Below, piece by piece: positions 44,267-53,274 of a stretch of DNA of 64,000 bases. Source of the DNA: Halobacteriales archaeon QS_4_62_28. Its GTDB lineage: Archaea; Halobacteriota; Halobacteria; Halobacteriales; Haloarculaceae. The translations under genes were made by a program, and so were the position numbers. Location: positions 41,514-105,513 of the forward strand of contig PXRO01000004.1 in the NCBI GenBank assembly GCA_003021685.1, written 5' to 3'. The notes beneath the pieces are model-generated. The model saw nothing but the letters and a program-made list of their open reading frames with translations, had not been told where the DNA came from and searched no databases. The first letter of the stretch is position 1. Every line of letters begins with the position of its first letter.

Positions 44267-44712
44267 CGAGTCGGCGACAACACATCGCTTCGCTCGTCCC
44301 AGCGGCACTTCTCGCTATCGCTATAGGATTTCATCCGGGCTACATCGTTGCGATGGTCGCTGGCGTCCTCCTTCCCGAAATCGATGCTGTGACACCGCGA
44401 CTCCACCGCTCCTGGATCTTCCATACGGCACTAGTTCCGGCGATCGGGTATCAGTTCCTCCTCCGATCTGGCGTCGCAGAACTGATTTCCCAAACAGTGC
44501 ACGTGGTTCACTTCGCTACGGTCGGGATACTGTTTCACCTGCTGTTTGACTTCGTCTACCCGAAAGAAATGGAACACGCTGGTGCGGAATGGCCGGTCAG
44601 ACCGACGATCTTTTCGGAACCGTGGGGGCTCATGTGGCTTGGACTGTCTTGGTTCACCCAGTGGTTCATTTATTTGTCGCCGGCGTTCGTACCGTGGTTG
44701 CTCGGGTTGTAG
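44263..44712 (+). CDS. YdjM-like membrane protein (metal-dependent hydrolase fold)
   Basis: A 149-residue protein with four predicted membrane helices. The segment LLPEIDAVTPRLHRSWIFHT near residues 36-55 resembles the D-x-D...HR...FHS motif of the YdjM/DUF457 membrane hydrolases, although the first Asp is replaced by Glu. The substrate is unknown. It overlaps the DUF624-like gene by four bases and belongs to the sugar operon by position. Confidence 0.62.
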   Translation: MTSRRQHIASLVPAALLAIAIGFHPGYIVAMVAGVLLPEIDAVTPRLHRSWIFHTALVPAIGYQFLLRSGVAELISQTVHVVHFATVGILFHLLFDFVYPKEMEHAGAEWPVRPTIFSEPWGLMWLGLSWFTQWFIYLSPAFVPWLLGL

Positions 44713-44768
44713 CACAAGCGGGTCAAATGGAAGCTATTTTGCTGTCTACCGTAGTACGTCGAAGACAG

Positions 44769-45620
44769 ATGACGACAGAAATCTCCGCGATGGTACATAG
44801 TACACTCGGACAGCCAGTTACCACCGTCGACGAACTGGACGGCGGCATGATTGGAGACGTCTTCCGTGTGACGCTCGCAGACGGGAGCGTGATCGTTGCA
44901 AAGACCAGCGTACAACCGTTGTCAGTCGAAGCCGAGATGCTCGCGTTCATCTCCGAACAGTCGGAGTTGCCAGTCCCCGAGGTGTACTCCGCCGACGACG
45001 ATCTGCTCTGTCTCGAATACGTACCCGGGGACTCGACGATCACACCAGCCGTCGAGAGCGATGCCGCAGAACACCTCGCCGCGCTACACGAGAATCACGC
45101 ATCCTCGTGTGGCTTTCCGTTCGATACGCTCTGTGGACCAGTTGAACAACCGAATCCCTGGACCGACAGCTGGATCGAGTTTTATCGCGAGTACCGTATC
45201 GAACCGGTTGTTGAACGGGCCAGTGCTGCCGGGACCCTCTCGCCTGCTATCGAGTCTCGAATCAGGGATGTGTGTACAGGCTTCGAAGAGATATTACGCG
45301 ATCCAGACGAACCCGCACTACTGCACGGCGACGTGTGGCAGACCAACATACTGACGGATGGAGAGCGGATCACCGCATTTCTCGACCCGGCGTGCTATTT
45401 CGGCCATCCCGAAATCGAACTTGCGTACATCGACTGGACTGATACCTTCGGAGAGCGATTTTTTGAACGTTACCAGACGGAACGCGGAATCGGTCTCGAC
45501 GATGATTTCTTCGAATGTCGCCGTTTCGCCTACCGTCTCTATCCTCTTATCATACACATCCACCTATTTGGAAACGAATACCGCGACTCACTTCTAGATA
45601 CTCTTTCTAACCTCGAATAA
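44769..45620 (+). CDS. Fructosamine kinase-like protein
   Basis: A 283-residue protein kinase-fold phosphotransferase of the fructosamine/ketosamine-3-kinase type. It has a glycine-rich start (LDGGMIGDVFRVTLADG), a lysine in VIVAKTS, a catalytic HGDVWQTNIL (near residue 180-189) and a metal-binding AFLDPACYFGHPEIELAYID (near 198-217). Family members phosphorylate fructosyl-amine or related ketosyl compounds. Position at the end of the transporter operon, with GH172 opposite, supports a role in sugar or glycated-compound use. The start could also be a few codons upstream. Confidence 0.82.
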   Translation: MTTEISAMVHSTLGQPVTTVDELDGGMIGDVFRVTLADGSVIVAKTSVQPLSVEAEMLAFISEQSELPVPEVYSADDDLLCLEYVPGDSTITPAVESDAAEHLAALHENHASSCGFPFDTLCGPVEQPNPWTDSWIEFYREYRIEPVVERASAAGTLSPAIESRIRDVCTGFEEILRDPDEPALLHGDVWQTNILTDGERITAFLDPACYFGHPEIELAYIDWTDTFGERFFERYQTERGIGLDDDFFECRRFAYRLYPLIIHIHLFGNEYRDSLLDTLSNLE

Positions 45621-45839
45621 TGCTGTCAATACTAACCATATATGATTTTCCGCCCCCACATACGGATAGTAGTAATACAAATACGCGTTTTTTGGTGTTA
45701 GATACCATCTTATACCGACACCATTGCAAAATATGTGTGTTGTCGTTGATAACCAGTCATGGTTGCGGTCGTGCGCCGCTCACGCATTAACCGCCACGAC
45801 AGTGAACACTGAAGACAGTGCCGCCGATACTACGTGACA

Positions 45840-46076
45840 ATGAGCGAGCCACTCACTGTCTCGGCTGGTGAACTGGATATCGAGGAATTACTGGAAGCGC
45901 TCGAATCCGGCGAGCGCATCGTCGTCCGAACGGAGTTTCTGGGTTCGAAACACGAGGTGACACTTCGCTACGACGGGTCAATTTTCTACTGTGACACGCC
46001 GACGCGCCTCCACCGCCACGAGGACCGCGACGAGATGCGAACGTGCCTGAAAAATCAGGGCTACGCCGCTCAGTGA
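45840..46076 (+). CDS. Small haloarchaeal protein, function unknown
   Basis: A 78-residue acidic protein: LTVSAGELDIEELLEALESG, then VRTEFLGSKHEVTLRYDGSI and TPTRLHRHEDRDEMRTCL. No membrane segment or recognised domain; a winged-helix-like pattern is possible. The ATG at 45840 is preferred over a GTG two codons upstream. It is followed 48 bp later by a small winged-helix gene. Confidence 0.6.
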   Translation: MSEPLTVSAGELDIEELLEALESGERIVVRTEFLGSKHEVTLRYDGSIFYCDTPTRLHRHEDRDEMRTCLKNQGYAAQ

Positions 46077-46124
46077 GTCCAGCGTAACTCGGCCCTTTAT
46101 CGGCCTCGCCCAGCAATGTAGCAT

Positions 46125-46502
46125 ATGGCTGCTGACCCCTCCCCGGAAAAGTTCAAGGAGCTAATGCTGTCGGACGAGCCGACCTTCGAAGACGTGATGG
46201 CCTGCGTGTTTGGTGTTCAGGCCCACGAAGTTCGGACCTACGAATCACTGCTCGACACCCCCGAGAGCACGGTCGAAGAACTCGCTGCCGAACTCGACCG
46301 GGACCGCTCGAACGTGAACCGGTCGCTGTCGACGCTCCGTGAGAAAGGGCTGGCGTCGCGCCGCCGCCGCCTCCTCGATGGCGGCGGCCACGTCTATCAG
46401 TACTCTGCGACGCCCCGCGAGGAGGCCGCGGATCTGATGCACCAGACCCTGGACGAGTGGGCCGCCTACGTCCATGACCGGATCGACGAGTTCGGGGAGT
46501 AG
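46125..46502 (+). CDS. Winged-helix regulator (TrmB-like N-terminal domain only)
   Basis: A 125-residue DNA-binding protein. The winged helix lies at about residues 25-90: HEVRTYESLLDTPESTVEEL, RDRSNVNRSLSTLREKGLAS, then the RRRRLLDGGGHVYQY wing. It ends in a short helix for dimerisation. It is like the DNA-binding domain of TrmB-type proteins but lacks the sugar-binding part. Its targets are not known. The name MarR-type or TrmB-type cannot be settled from sequence alone. Confidence 0.75.
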   Translation: MAADPSPEKFKELMLSDEPTFEDVMACVFGVQAHEVRTYESLLDTPESTVEELAAELDRDRSNVNRSLSTLREKGLASRRRRLLDGGGHVYQYSATPREEAADLMHQTLDEWAAYVHDRIDEFGE

Positions 46503-46858
46503 CGAGATTCCTCCTGTCGGTTGGAATCTCGAAGCAGGACGAGCCCCCGGCTGGCTACGGGACCGACTTCACGATGGCCAGGCACTGGTCGTCGAGTATA
46601 GTAGCATTTGCACGTCTTCACTCACCTGATCGCGCGCATGCGATCGGATGAGCAATCGGTTGCAAATACTACTACAGGGGCAAGCAGGTGGCACGCGGTG
46701 TCTGGATACGCATCTATCGGACGGCGCTGTGCCACGCTCCCGCGAGACGCCGCCAGCCAGTAGCATCAGGCCATGAGCGGTGCTGGTCCCGTGATCCAAT
46801 ATAAACAACTGGAGCGGCAACCGCCCCACTTTTGCCGACAGGGTACCTGCGCTCGGTA
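46503..46858. other. 356-bp intergenic region with an inverted repeat
   Basis: AGTAGCATTTGCA (46600-46612) and TGCAAATACTACT (46661-46673) are inverted copies with one mismatch, separated by 48 bp, and GATCGCGCGCATGCGATC-like palindromic sequence lies between them (46628-46645). No gene is supported. The promoter of thrC should lie near 46830. Confidence 0.6.
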
Positions 46859-48115
46859 ATGGCAAATCTACAGCTCACCGATGGAACGCCCGACGTAGCG
46901 AGCGACGGCGTCTGGCTGGCCTGTATCGAGTGTGGGGAGGCGTTCGCGCCGTTCGAGGCGATTCGCTACACCTGTGACGACTGCGATGGGTTGCTGGAGG
47001 CCCGCTATGCCGACCTGCCGACGTGGGACGATTTCGAGGGGGAGGGTGTCTGGCGCTACAGCGACGCTCTGCCCTTCGAGGTCGGCGTGACCCTCCCGGA
47101 GGGACACACGCCGCTCCACCGCGTCTCCCGCATCGAGGACGAGGTCGGCGTCGACGCCCTCCGCGTGAAACACGAGGGCATGAATCCGACGGGGTCGTTC
47201 AAGGACCGCGGAATGACCGTCGGTGTCCGGGTCGCCCAGGAGGTCGGCGTCGACCGCCTCGCCTGTGCGTCGACGGGCAACACCTCCGCGGCACTGGCGG
47301 CTTACGGCGCTCGCGCGGGTCTGGAGACACTGGTGCTCCTGCCGGCCGGCAAGGTCGCCGCCGGCAAAGTCGCGCAGGCAGCACTACACGGCGCACGGAT
47401 TCTGGAGGTCGACGGCAACTTCGATAGCTGTCTCGATATCGTTCAGGATCTCGCCCACCGCGGTGAGGCTTACCTGCTGAACTCGCTGAACCCCTTCCGT
47501 CTGGAGGGCCAGAAAACGATTGGCCTGGAGATCATGGAGGAGTTTCGCGCCGACTACGGCGACTATCCCGATCGGATCGTCCTGCCGGTTGGCAACGCTG
47601 GCAACACGGCGGCGCTGTACAAGTGCTTCCGCGAACTCGTCACGGCCGGCGCAATCGAGGAGGGGGACGTCCCCGAACTCACGGGGGTTCAGGCCGAGGG
47701 ATCGGCCCCGATGGTCGAGGCAATCGAGGAGGGCAACGACGAAATCCGCCGCTGGCCCGATGTCGAGACCATCGCGACGGCGATTAGAATCGGGAATCCG
47801 GTCAACGCGCCCAAGGCGCTCCCGGGCATTCGCGCGACTGGCGGAACCGCCGTCGCTGTCAGCGACGAGGAAATCACCGACGCCCAACGCTCGCTCGCGG
47901 GCGAGGGTGTCGGCGTCGAACCCGCCTCTGCGGCCAGCATCGCTGGCCTCCGAAAGCTACGTGGCCGGGGCGACGTCGACGACGACGAGCAGGTCGTCTG
48001 CCTGACGACGGGCCACCTGCTGAAAGACCCCGACGCCGCCGCGACGGCCGGTGCAGACCCCGAGCCAGTGCCCAACGACACCGACGACGTACTCGCTCAT
48101 CTCGCCAACCGCTGA
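46859..48115 (+). CDS. thrC: Threonine synthase
   Basis: A 418-residue PLP enzyme converting phosphohomoserine to threonine. The N-terminus has a zinc-ribbon CIEC...CDDCDG (near residues 19-43), then a TPLHRVSRI substrate segment, the PLP lysine in TGSFKDRGMTVGV (near 117-129, with Lys121), a SGTN-like loop STGNTSAALAAYG near 139-151 and a phosphate-binding VGNAGNTAALYKC near 241-253. The length is that of the archaeal family. A shorter relative is at 9.1 kb. Together with ilvA at 21 kb it links threonine and isoleucine synthesis. Confidence 0.93.
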   Translation: MANLQLTDGTPDVASDGVWLACIECGEAFAPFEAIRYTCDDCDGLLEARYADLPTWDDFEGEGVWRYSDALPFEVGVTLPEGHTPLHRVSRIEDEVGVDALRVKHEGMNPTGSFKDRGMTVGVRVAQEVGVDRLACASTGNTSAALAAYGARAGLETLVLLPAGKVAAGKVAQAALHGARILEVDGNFDSCLDIVQDLAHRGEAYLLNSLNPFRLEGQKTIGLEIMEEFRADYGDYPDRIVLPVGNAGNTAALYKCFRELVTAGAIEEGDVPELTGVQAEGSAPMVEAIEEGNDEIRRWPDVETIATAIRIGNPVNAPKALPGIRATGGTAVAVSDEEITDAQRSLAGEGVGVEPASAASIAGLRKLRGRGDVDDDEQVVCLTTGHLLKDPDAAATAGADPEPVPNDTDDVLAHLANR

Positions 48116-48175
48116 ACGGCGACTGACGCCCGTCCGACGAGGATTTTTGCTGGTGGAAACCGTACTAACACATCG

Positions 48176-48421
48176 ATGTCTTCGGATGCCCCCCTGAAGC
48201 TGGATGACTCGCCCGCTATCGGCGTCGAGCGGCCCCGACGCGACCACGCACGGTTCGAACTCGAGCGTCGGGTACTGTGCGAGCGGATCGAAGAACTGGA
48301 ACGCGAACTTCGCACGGAACGACACCAGCGACGACAGGTCGTCGAACACTACGAACGATTGCTCGCCGAGCGCGAGGTCGAATCGGCAGAACGGACGGGA
48401 CTGCTTTCACAACTCTTCTGA
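48176..48421 (+). CDS. Small coiled-coil protein, unknown function
   Basis: An 81-residue protein whose second half (residues 25-75, ELERRVLCERIEELERELRT, then RRQVVEHYERLLAEREVE) is a predicted long coiled coil with Leu/Val heptads and Arg/Glu pairs. The first part is Pro/Asp/Leu-rich. It lies between thrC and the convergent serA. No named family is recognised. Confidence 0.6.
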   Translation: MSSDAPLKLDDSPAIGVERPRRDHARFELERRVLCERIEELERELRTERHQRRQVVEHYERLLAEREVESAERTGLLSQLF

Positions 48422-48435
48422 CACTGCCGAGTCTG

Positions 48436-50025
48436 TCACTCGCCGTTGTCGAGCGAGATATGTTTCGTCTCGATGATACGGTCGTCGTCGCTGAGTGCTT
48501 CGAGCACGTCTTTCGTCGGCGGATCGTCGAGATTGTACACCGAGAGCGCCTCGCCACCGATCGTCTCGCGGGCGTTGAACATCCCGGCGATGTTCAGGTC
48601 GGCCTCGCCGAGTACGGTGCCGATGAAGCCGATGACGCCGGGGACGTCCCTGTTGCGTGCGACGAGCATGTGGCCGTAGGGGATGGCGTCGACACGGTAG
48701 TCGTCGATACGGACGATCCGCGGGTCTTCGCCGGCGAACTGGGTCCCGCAGACGCTGACGCTGTCCTCGCCGTTGCTGACGGTGACCGTGACGAGACTCT
48801 GGAAGTCCTCGGACTGGCGGGTCTTGGATTCGACAACGTCGATCCCGCGATTCTCGGCGACTTGCGGGGCGTTGACCGCGTTGACCTGGTACTCGCTCGG
48901 TGCGAACACGCCCTTGAGAGCGCTTGCGGTGACCAGTTCCACGTCCTCGTTGGCGATGTCGCCGGTATAGGACACCTCGACGCTGCTCATCTGGCCGTCG
49001 AACAACTGGACGGCGATCTTCCCGGCCGTATCGGCCAGTTCGATGTAGGGCCGGATCTGCGGGAAGATGCTCTCGTCGATGGAGGGTGCGTTCAGCGCGT
49101 TGATCACCGGCTCGTCGTCGAACGCGGCGATGATCTGGTCGGCCGTCGAGGTCGCGACGTTCTCCTGGGCCGCTTCCGTCGAGGCACCGAGGTGGGGCGT
49201 CACGATGACATCCTCGACGTCCAGCAGCGAGCTGTCCTCGGGGAGAGGTTCCTCGGCGAACACGTCGACGGCCGCGCCCTTGAGGGTCCCGTCCTCGACG
49301 GCCTGGGCGAGGGCCGGTTCGTCGATGATACCACCGCGGGCACAGTTGACCACGTAGCCCCCTTCGAGCTTGGCCAGTTCCTCCTCGCCGATCATGTTCT
49401 CGGTTTCGGGGGTCAGTGGCGTGTGGACGGTCAGGACATCCGCAGCATCGAGACAGTCGTCGATGGAGTCGACGAGTTCGGCACCGAACTGGTCGGCCCG
49501 CTCCTGGCTGATGTAGGGATCGAAGGTGACGATGTCCATGCCCAGGCTCCCCAGTCGCTTCGCGACTTCCTGACCGACGCGGCCAAAGCCGACGACGCCC
49601 AGGGTCTTGTGGTTGACCTCGGTGCCCATGTAGTCGCCTTTGGCCCACTCGCCGCCTTTGAGGCGCTCGTGTGCCTGTGGAATCGACCGTGCCGTTGCAA
49701 ACGCCATCGCGACGGAGTGTTCGGAGGCCGCGCGAACGTTGCCCTCCGGAGCGTTGGCGACGATGACGCCGTGGTCGGTCGCCGCGTCGATGTCGATGTT
49801 GTCGACACCGATTCCTGCACGGCCGACGATGACGAGGTCCGGTGCCGCCGAAAGCACTTCGTCGGTCACTGCCGTACCGGAGCGAACGATGAGTGCGTGC
49901 GCGTCCGAGACGGCATCGAGGAGCGCATCCCCGGCGACCTCGTACGCTGTCTCGACTTCGTGGCCTGCCTCTCGCAGCCGCTCGAGACCCGCATCTGCGA
50001 TGGGGTCTGTCACGAGTACCTTCAT
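48436..50025 (-). CDS. serA: Phosphoglycerate dehydrogenase
   Basis: A 529-residue enzyme that starts serine synthesis from 3-phosphoglycerate. The NAD site is GFGRVGQEVAKRLGSLGMD near residues 143-161; catalytic Arg, Glu and His are in the segments NCARGGIIDEPAL, and TPHLGASTEAAQEN near 281-294. Residues 300-450 are the intervening domain of the long (type 1) form, and the last 80 residues are an ACT domain that binds serine for feedback control (VPGVIGFIGTVLGEADLNIA). The ATG at 50025 fits the conserved MKVLVTDPIADAG start. Confidence 0.94.
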   Translation of the reverse strand: MKVLVTDPIADAGLERLREAGHEVETAYEVAGDALLDAVSDAHALIVRSGTAVTDEVLSAAPDLVIVGRAGIGVDNIDIDAATDHGVIVANAPEGNVRAASEHSVAMAFATARSIPQAHERLKGGEWAKGDYMGTEVNHKTLGVVGFGRVGQEVAKRLGSLGMDIVTFDPYISQERADQFGAELVDSIDDCLDAADVLTVHTPLTPETENMIGEEELAKLEGGYVVNCARGGIIDEPALAQAVEDGTLKGAAVDVFAEEPLPEDSSLLDVEDVIVTPHLGASTEAAQENVATSTADQIIAAFDDEPVINALNAPSIDESIFPQIRPYIELADTAGKIAVQLFDGQMSSVEVSYTGDIANEDVELVTASALKGVFAPSEYQVNAVNAPQVAENRGIDVVESKTRQSEDFQSLVTVTVSNGEDSVSVCGTQFAGEDPRIVRIDDYRVDAIPYGHMLVARNRDVPGVIGFIGTVLGEADLNIAGMFNARETIGGEALSVYNLDDPPTKDVLEALSDDDRIIETKHISLDNGE

Positions 50026-50176
50026 GTCCACCCGATTCGGGGCAGCGGGCATAACGTTTGTTTTCTCCACGCGTCAGGGATGACACAGTCGACACTGTCG
50101 GCACGTGGCTGGCTTCAAGGGCGGCCCAGCGGCTGCTCCCGACCGGGAGTGAGTGCATGCCGAAAAAACGGGGGAA

Positions 50177-50344
50177 TTAGCGCCAGGCCGGCAACGAAGC
50201 GGCATCTTCGAGGGCGAGCGTGAGGTAAGCGTCGTCGGTCGTTACGTCCGCGATAATGAGTGTTTTCGTCTCTCCGTCTTCGACGGATGCCATCACTTCT
50301 GCGTCCGCTTGCACCTCCGCTTTGGCGACCGTGTTCGGCTCCAT
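50177..50344 (-). CDS. Small haloarchaeal protein (DUF7556-like)
   Basis: A 55-residue acidic protein, MEPNTVAKAEVQADAEVMAS followed by TLIIADVTTDDAYLTLALED and ending in PAWR. It resembles a small haloarchaeal family I remember as DUF7556, with a conserved LIIAD and a C-terminal PAWR, of unknown function. A strong TATA-like box lies at 50366-50376, with a start 22-32 bp away. Confidence 0.65.
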   Translation of the reverse strand: MEPNTVAKAEVQADAEVMASVEDGETKTLIIADVTTDDAYLTLALEDAASLPAWR

Positions 50345-50656
50345 GCATGACAATATGTAACAACCGTATATAAATATGCCGAAACCGATAGACGAAAGCC
50401 TGGATAGTATTAGTTGCCTAACACAATATGTAACGAAAACGTCGGGTTCAACCCGGTCAAACGACAAAAGTTCTGTCGTGCGAACTGGTAACAAGTAGCT
50501 GTGGTTCTCGCGCGCGGGTGACATCCATTGTGTCGACCGCGCTCGTCGTCCGTTGTCACCCGAGCGAGGGGAACTGTCTTCCCATCCGTTCGATCCACTG
50601 TTGTAGGGAGCAACCGAATGGCAGGACTTAGTACGCCAGAGCGGGACAACGACAGT
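50345..50656. promoter_or_regulatory. Divergent promoter region with a repeated ACAATATGTAAC
   Basis: GTATATAAATA (50366-50376) is the likely TATA box of the minus-strand small gene. The sequence ACAATATGTAAC is found twice, at 50350-50361 and 50423-50434, 73 bp apart. Nothing else is recognised; the CBS-domain gene starts at 50657. Confidence 0.5.
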
Positions 50657-51502
50657 ATGAATGTCGCAGACGTCATGACGCCGCGCTCGGACGTCGTCAC
50701 TGTCGAGATTCCGGGCACTCGTGACGACGTGCTCGAGTACCTGCAGGAACGGTCGTTTTCCTCGGTTCCGGTCGTCAAAGAGACTGACGACGGCGAGGAG
50801 TTCCGCGGTATCGTCTCGCGCGATGCACTGATCAACCACCCCGACGAGGATCAGCTCGCGCTGTTGACTGAAGACGCGCCGACGATCACGAGCGAGGCCA
50901 GCATCGAGGAAGTCGCCCAGTTAATGCTCGAAGAGCGTGCGCGCCGAATTCCTGTCTTCGACGGGACTCTGGCAGGAATCATCACCGTCACTGACGTGAT
51001 TCGTGCCATCGCGACTGGCGATGCAGACGGCAATGAGACGGTTGACACGCTCACACGCCGGGACGTGAACTCCGTCTACGCCGGCACGCCGCTGACCGTC
51101 GCCGAACGGGAGCTCGACCACGCGCGTGTGCCGTACGCCGTGGTGCTCGACGACGAGGGCGAGCTGTGTGGGATGCTCACTGAAGTCGACATCATCGACG
51201 TGGCCCGTGTCGTCGAAGGCGAGGCAGAAACCGGCGAGAGCATGGCCAGTGACGACGACGACTGGAAGTGGGAGAGCGTCAAGGCCGTCGGGAGCCGGTA
51301 TATGCCGACCCGCAACGTCGAGATTCCACACGAACCCGTTCGCGAGTTCATGACTGCGGACCTGCTGACGGTGAGCAAGCGCCAGACTGCCCGTGACGCT
51401 GCCCGGATGATGATCGAACAGGACATCGAACAGTTGCCACTGGTCTCGGGCGACACGCTCGTCGGCATCGTCCGTGACATCGACCTCCTCAAGGGCGTAT
51501 GA
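50657..51502 (+). CDS. Four-CBS-domain protein
   Basis: A 281-residue protein composed of four CBS motifs: residues 1-55 (MNVADVMTPRSDVVTVEIPG), 72-125 (TITSEASIEEVAQLMLEERA), 130-180 (VNSVYAGTPLTVAERELDHA) and 225-281 (FMTADLLTVSKRQTARDAAR). CBS pairs bind adenosine nucleotides or S-adenosylmethionine. No enzyme or channel domain is attached. It overlaps glyS by four bases (ATGA), so it may be co-transcribed with glyS. Confidence 0.88.
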   Translation: MNVADVMTPRSDVVTVEIPGTRDDVLEYLQERSFSSVPVVKETDDGEEFRGIVSRDALINHPDEDQLALLTEDAPTITSEASIEEVAQLMLEERARRIPVFDGTLAGIITVTDVIRAIATGDADGNETVDTLTRRDVNSVYAGTPLTVAERELDHARVPYAVVLDDEGELCGMLTEVDIIDVARVVEGEAETGESMASDDDDWKWESVKAVGSRYMPTRNVEIPHEPVREFMTADLLTVSKRQTARDAARMMIEQDIEQLPLVSGDTLVGIVRDIDLLKGV

Positions 51503-53274
51503 GTTCTGACAACAGCACCGGCCTCGTCGAACTCGCGAAGCGCCGTGGCTTCTTCCTGCAGACGGCGGGCGCTTACGGCGGCGTCTCCGGGTTCTATACG
51601 TTCGGTCCGGAAGGGGCTGCGCTCAAACGGAACATCGAGGACTCCTGGCGGGACCGCTTTGCCATCCGCGAAGGCAACATGGAAGTCGACGCGCCGACGG
51701 TGCTGCCCGAACCTGTCTTCGAGGCTTCGGGCCACCTGGATGGCTTCGACGACATGCTCGTCGAGTGTCCCGAGTGTGGCGAGAGTCACCGGGCCGACCA
51801 CATTGTCGAGGACAGGACCGACATCGAGGAAGCAGAATCCATCCCGGTCACAGAAGTCGAGGAACTCGTCGCCGAGTACGAACTCGTCTGTCCGACGTGT
51901 GGTGCTGGTCTCGCAGGCCAGGCTATCGAGGACTTCAACCTGATGTTCGAGACGAACATCGGCCCTGGCTCCTCTGCTTCGGGCTACCTGCGCCCCGAGA
52001 CGGCACAGGGCATCTTCATCGAGTTCCCGCAACTGGCCGAGTACGCCCGCAATCAACTCCCCTTCGGCGTCACACAGATCGGTCGGGCCTATCGCAACGA
52101 GATTTCCCCGCGAAAATCGCTCTTGCGCGTGCGTGAGTTCACGCAAGCAGAACTCGAACTGTTCATCGATCCCGAGGAAGACGAACCAGCCCTCGAAAGC
52201 GTCGCCGACGTGACTGCGCCGTTCTATCCAGCGAGCGACCAGACAGCCGACGACGGCGAGGCACGCGAGATGAGGATCCAGACGGTGGTCGACGAGGGCA
52301 TCGTCGGCAAACCCTGGATCGCCTACTATCTCGGTATCGCAAAGCAGTGGTACGACACCATCGGCGTCGACATGGACCGGTTCCGGTTCCGCCAGCACCG
52401 CTCGGGTGAGCGTGCCCACTACGCCACCGACTGCTGGGACGCCGAAGCCGAAGTCGACGGCGACTGGATCGAACTCGGTGGCTTTGCCTACCGCTCGGAC
52501 TACGACCTCTCGAAACACGACGCCTACTCCGACGAGGAGTTTACCGTCTTCAGACAGTACGACGACCCGGTCACCGTCGAGCAGCCGACGGTCGATCCGG
52601 ACATGAGCTATCTCGGCCCGGCGTTTGGCGACGACGCGGGCGCGGTGGCCGGGGCCATCGAGAACCTCGCGGCGCGAAACCCGGGTGCCTTCGAGGGCGA
52701 AAACGTGTCCGTCGCGGTCGACGACGACTCCTACACCGTCCCGGTCGAGAAAACCGGCTTCAGCGTCGAGGAAGTCACCGAATCGGGCAAGCACGTCACG
52801 CCCCACGTCGTCGAACCGTCGCTGGGGATCGACCGGGCGCTGTACACGGCACTGGATCACTGCTATCGCGATGACGAGGTCGACGGGGAAACGCGGTCCT
52901 ACCTTGCGCTCCCCCAGACGGTCGCACCGACGACCGTCGGCGTATTCCCGCTGATGGACCGGGACGGCATGGGCGAGTACGCTCGTGACCTCGCGACCGA
53001 GTTGCGCGAGGCGGGCCTGTCGGTCACCTATGACGACTCCGGTGCCATCGGACGGCGCTACCGTCGCCAGGACGAGGTCGGCACACCGTTCTGCGTGACT
53101 GTCGACTACGCGACGCTGGGCGAGGCCAGAGCGGATGCCGACGAGGCCGCAGGACCGGACACCGTCACGATCCGCGAACGGGACTCGACTGCCCAGACGC
53201 GTGTGGCCGTCGAGGACCTCGCAGAGACGCTGACCGCCTTACGCGACGGTCGAGCGACGTTCGACGACGTGTAG
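51499..53274 (+). CDS. glyS: Glycyl-tRNA synthetase
   Basis: A 591-residue class II synthetase. The start RRGFFLQTAGAYGGVSGFYT (near residues 14-33) is the usual GlyRS N-terminal motif 1 region, a zinc-like CPECG...CPTCG pair is near residues 89-136, motif 2 is ITQIGRAYRNEISPRKSLLRV-like near residues 192-211, and the C-terminal anticodon domain (from about residue 480) follows. All expected domains of the archaeal/eukaryal alpha2 type are present. Confidence 0.95.
   Translation: MSSDNSTGLVELAKRRGFFLQTAGAYGGVSGFYTFGPEGAALKRNIEDSWRDRFAIREGNMEVDAPTVLPEPVFEASGHLDGFDDMLVECPECGESHRADHIVEDRTDIEEAESIPVTEVEELVAEYELVCPTCGAGLAGQAIEDFNLMFETNIGPGSSASGYLRPETAQGIFIEFPQLAEYARNQLPFGVTQIGRAYRNEISPRKSLLRVREFTQAELELFIDPEEDEPALESVADVTAPFYPASDQTADDGEAREMRIQTVVDEGIVGKPWIAYYLGIAKQWYDTIGVDMDRFRFRQHRSGERAHYATDCWDAEAEVDGDWIELGGFAYRSDYDLSKHDAYSDEEFTVFRQYDDPVTVEQPTVDPDMSYLGPAFGDDAGAVAGAIENLAARNPGAFEGENVSVAVDDDSYTVPVEKTGFSVEEVTESGKHVTPHVVEPSLGIDRALYTALDHCYRDDEVDGETRSYLALPQTVAPTTVGVFPLMDRDGMGEYARDLATELREAGLSVTYDDSGAIGRRYRRQDEVGTPFCVTVDYATLGEARADADEAAGPDTVTIRERDSTAQTRVAVEDLAETLTALRDGRATFDDV

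Noticed and set aside
48277..50223. Plus-strand frame of 648 codons over serA
   Set aside because: Antisense to serA, rich in Asp, Gly and Val in the manner of mirror frames, and no similarity to a known protein.
51076..52860. Minus-strand frame of 594 codons over glyS
   Set aside because: It runs opposite to the CBS gene and glyS; composition and lack of motifs mark it as a mirror frame.
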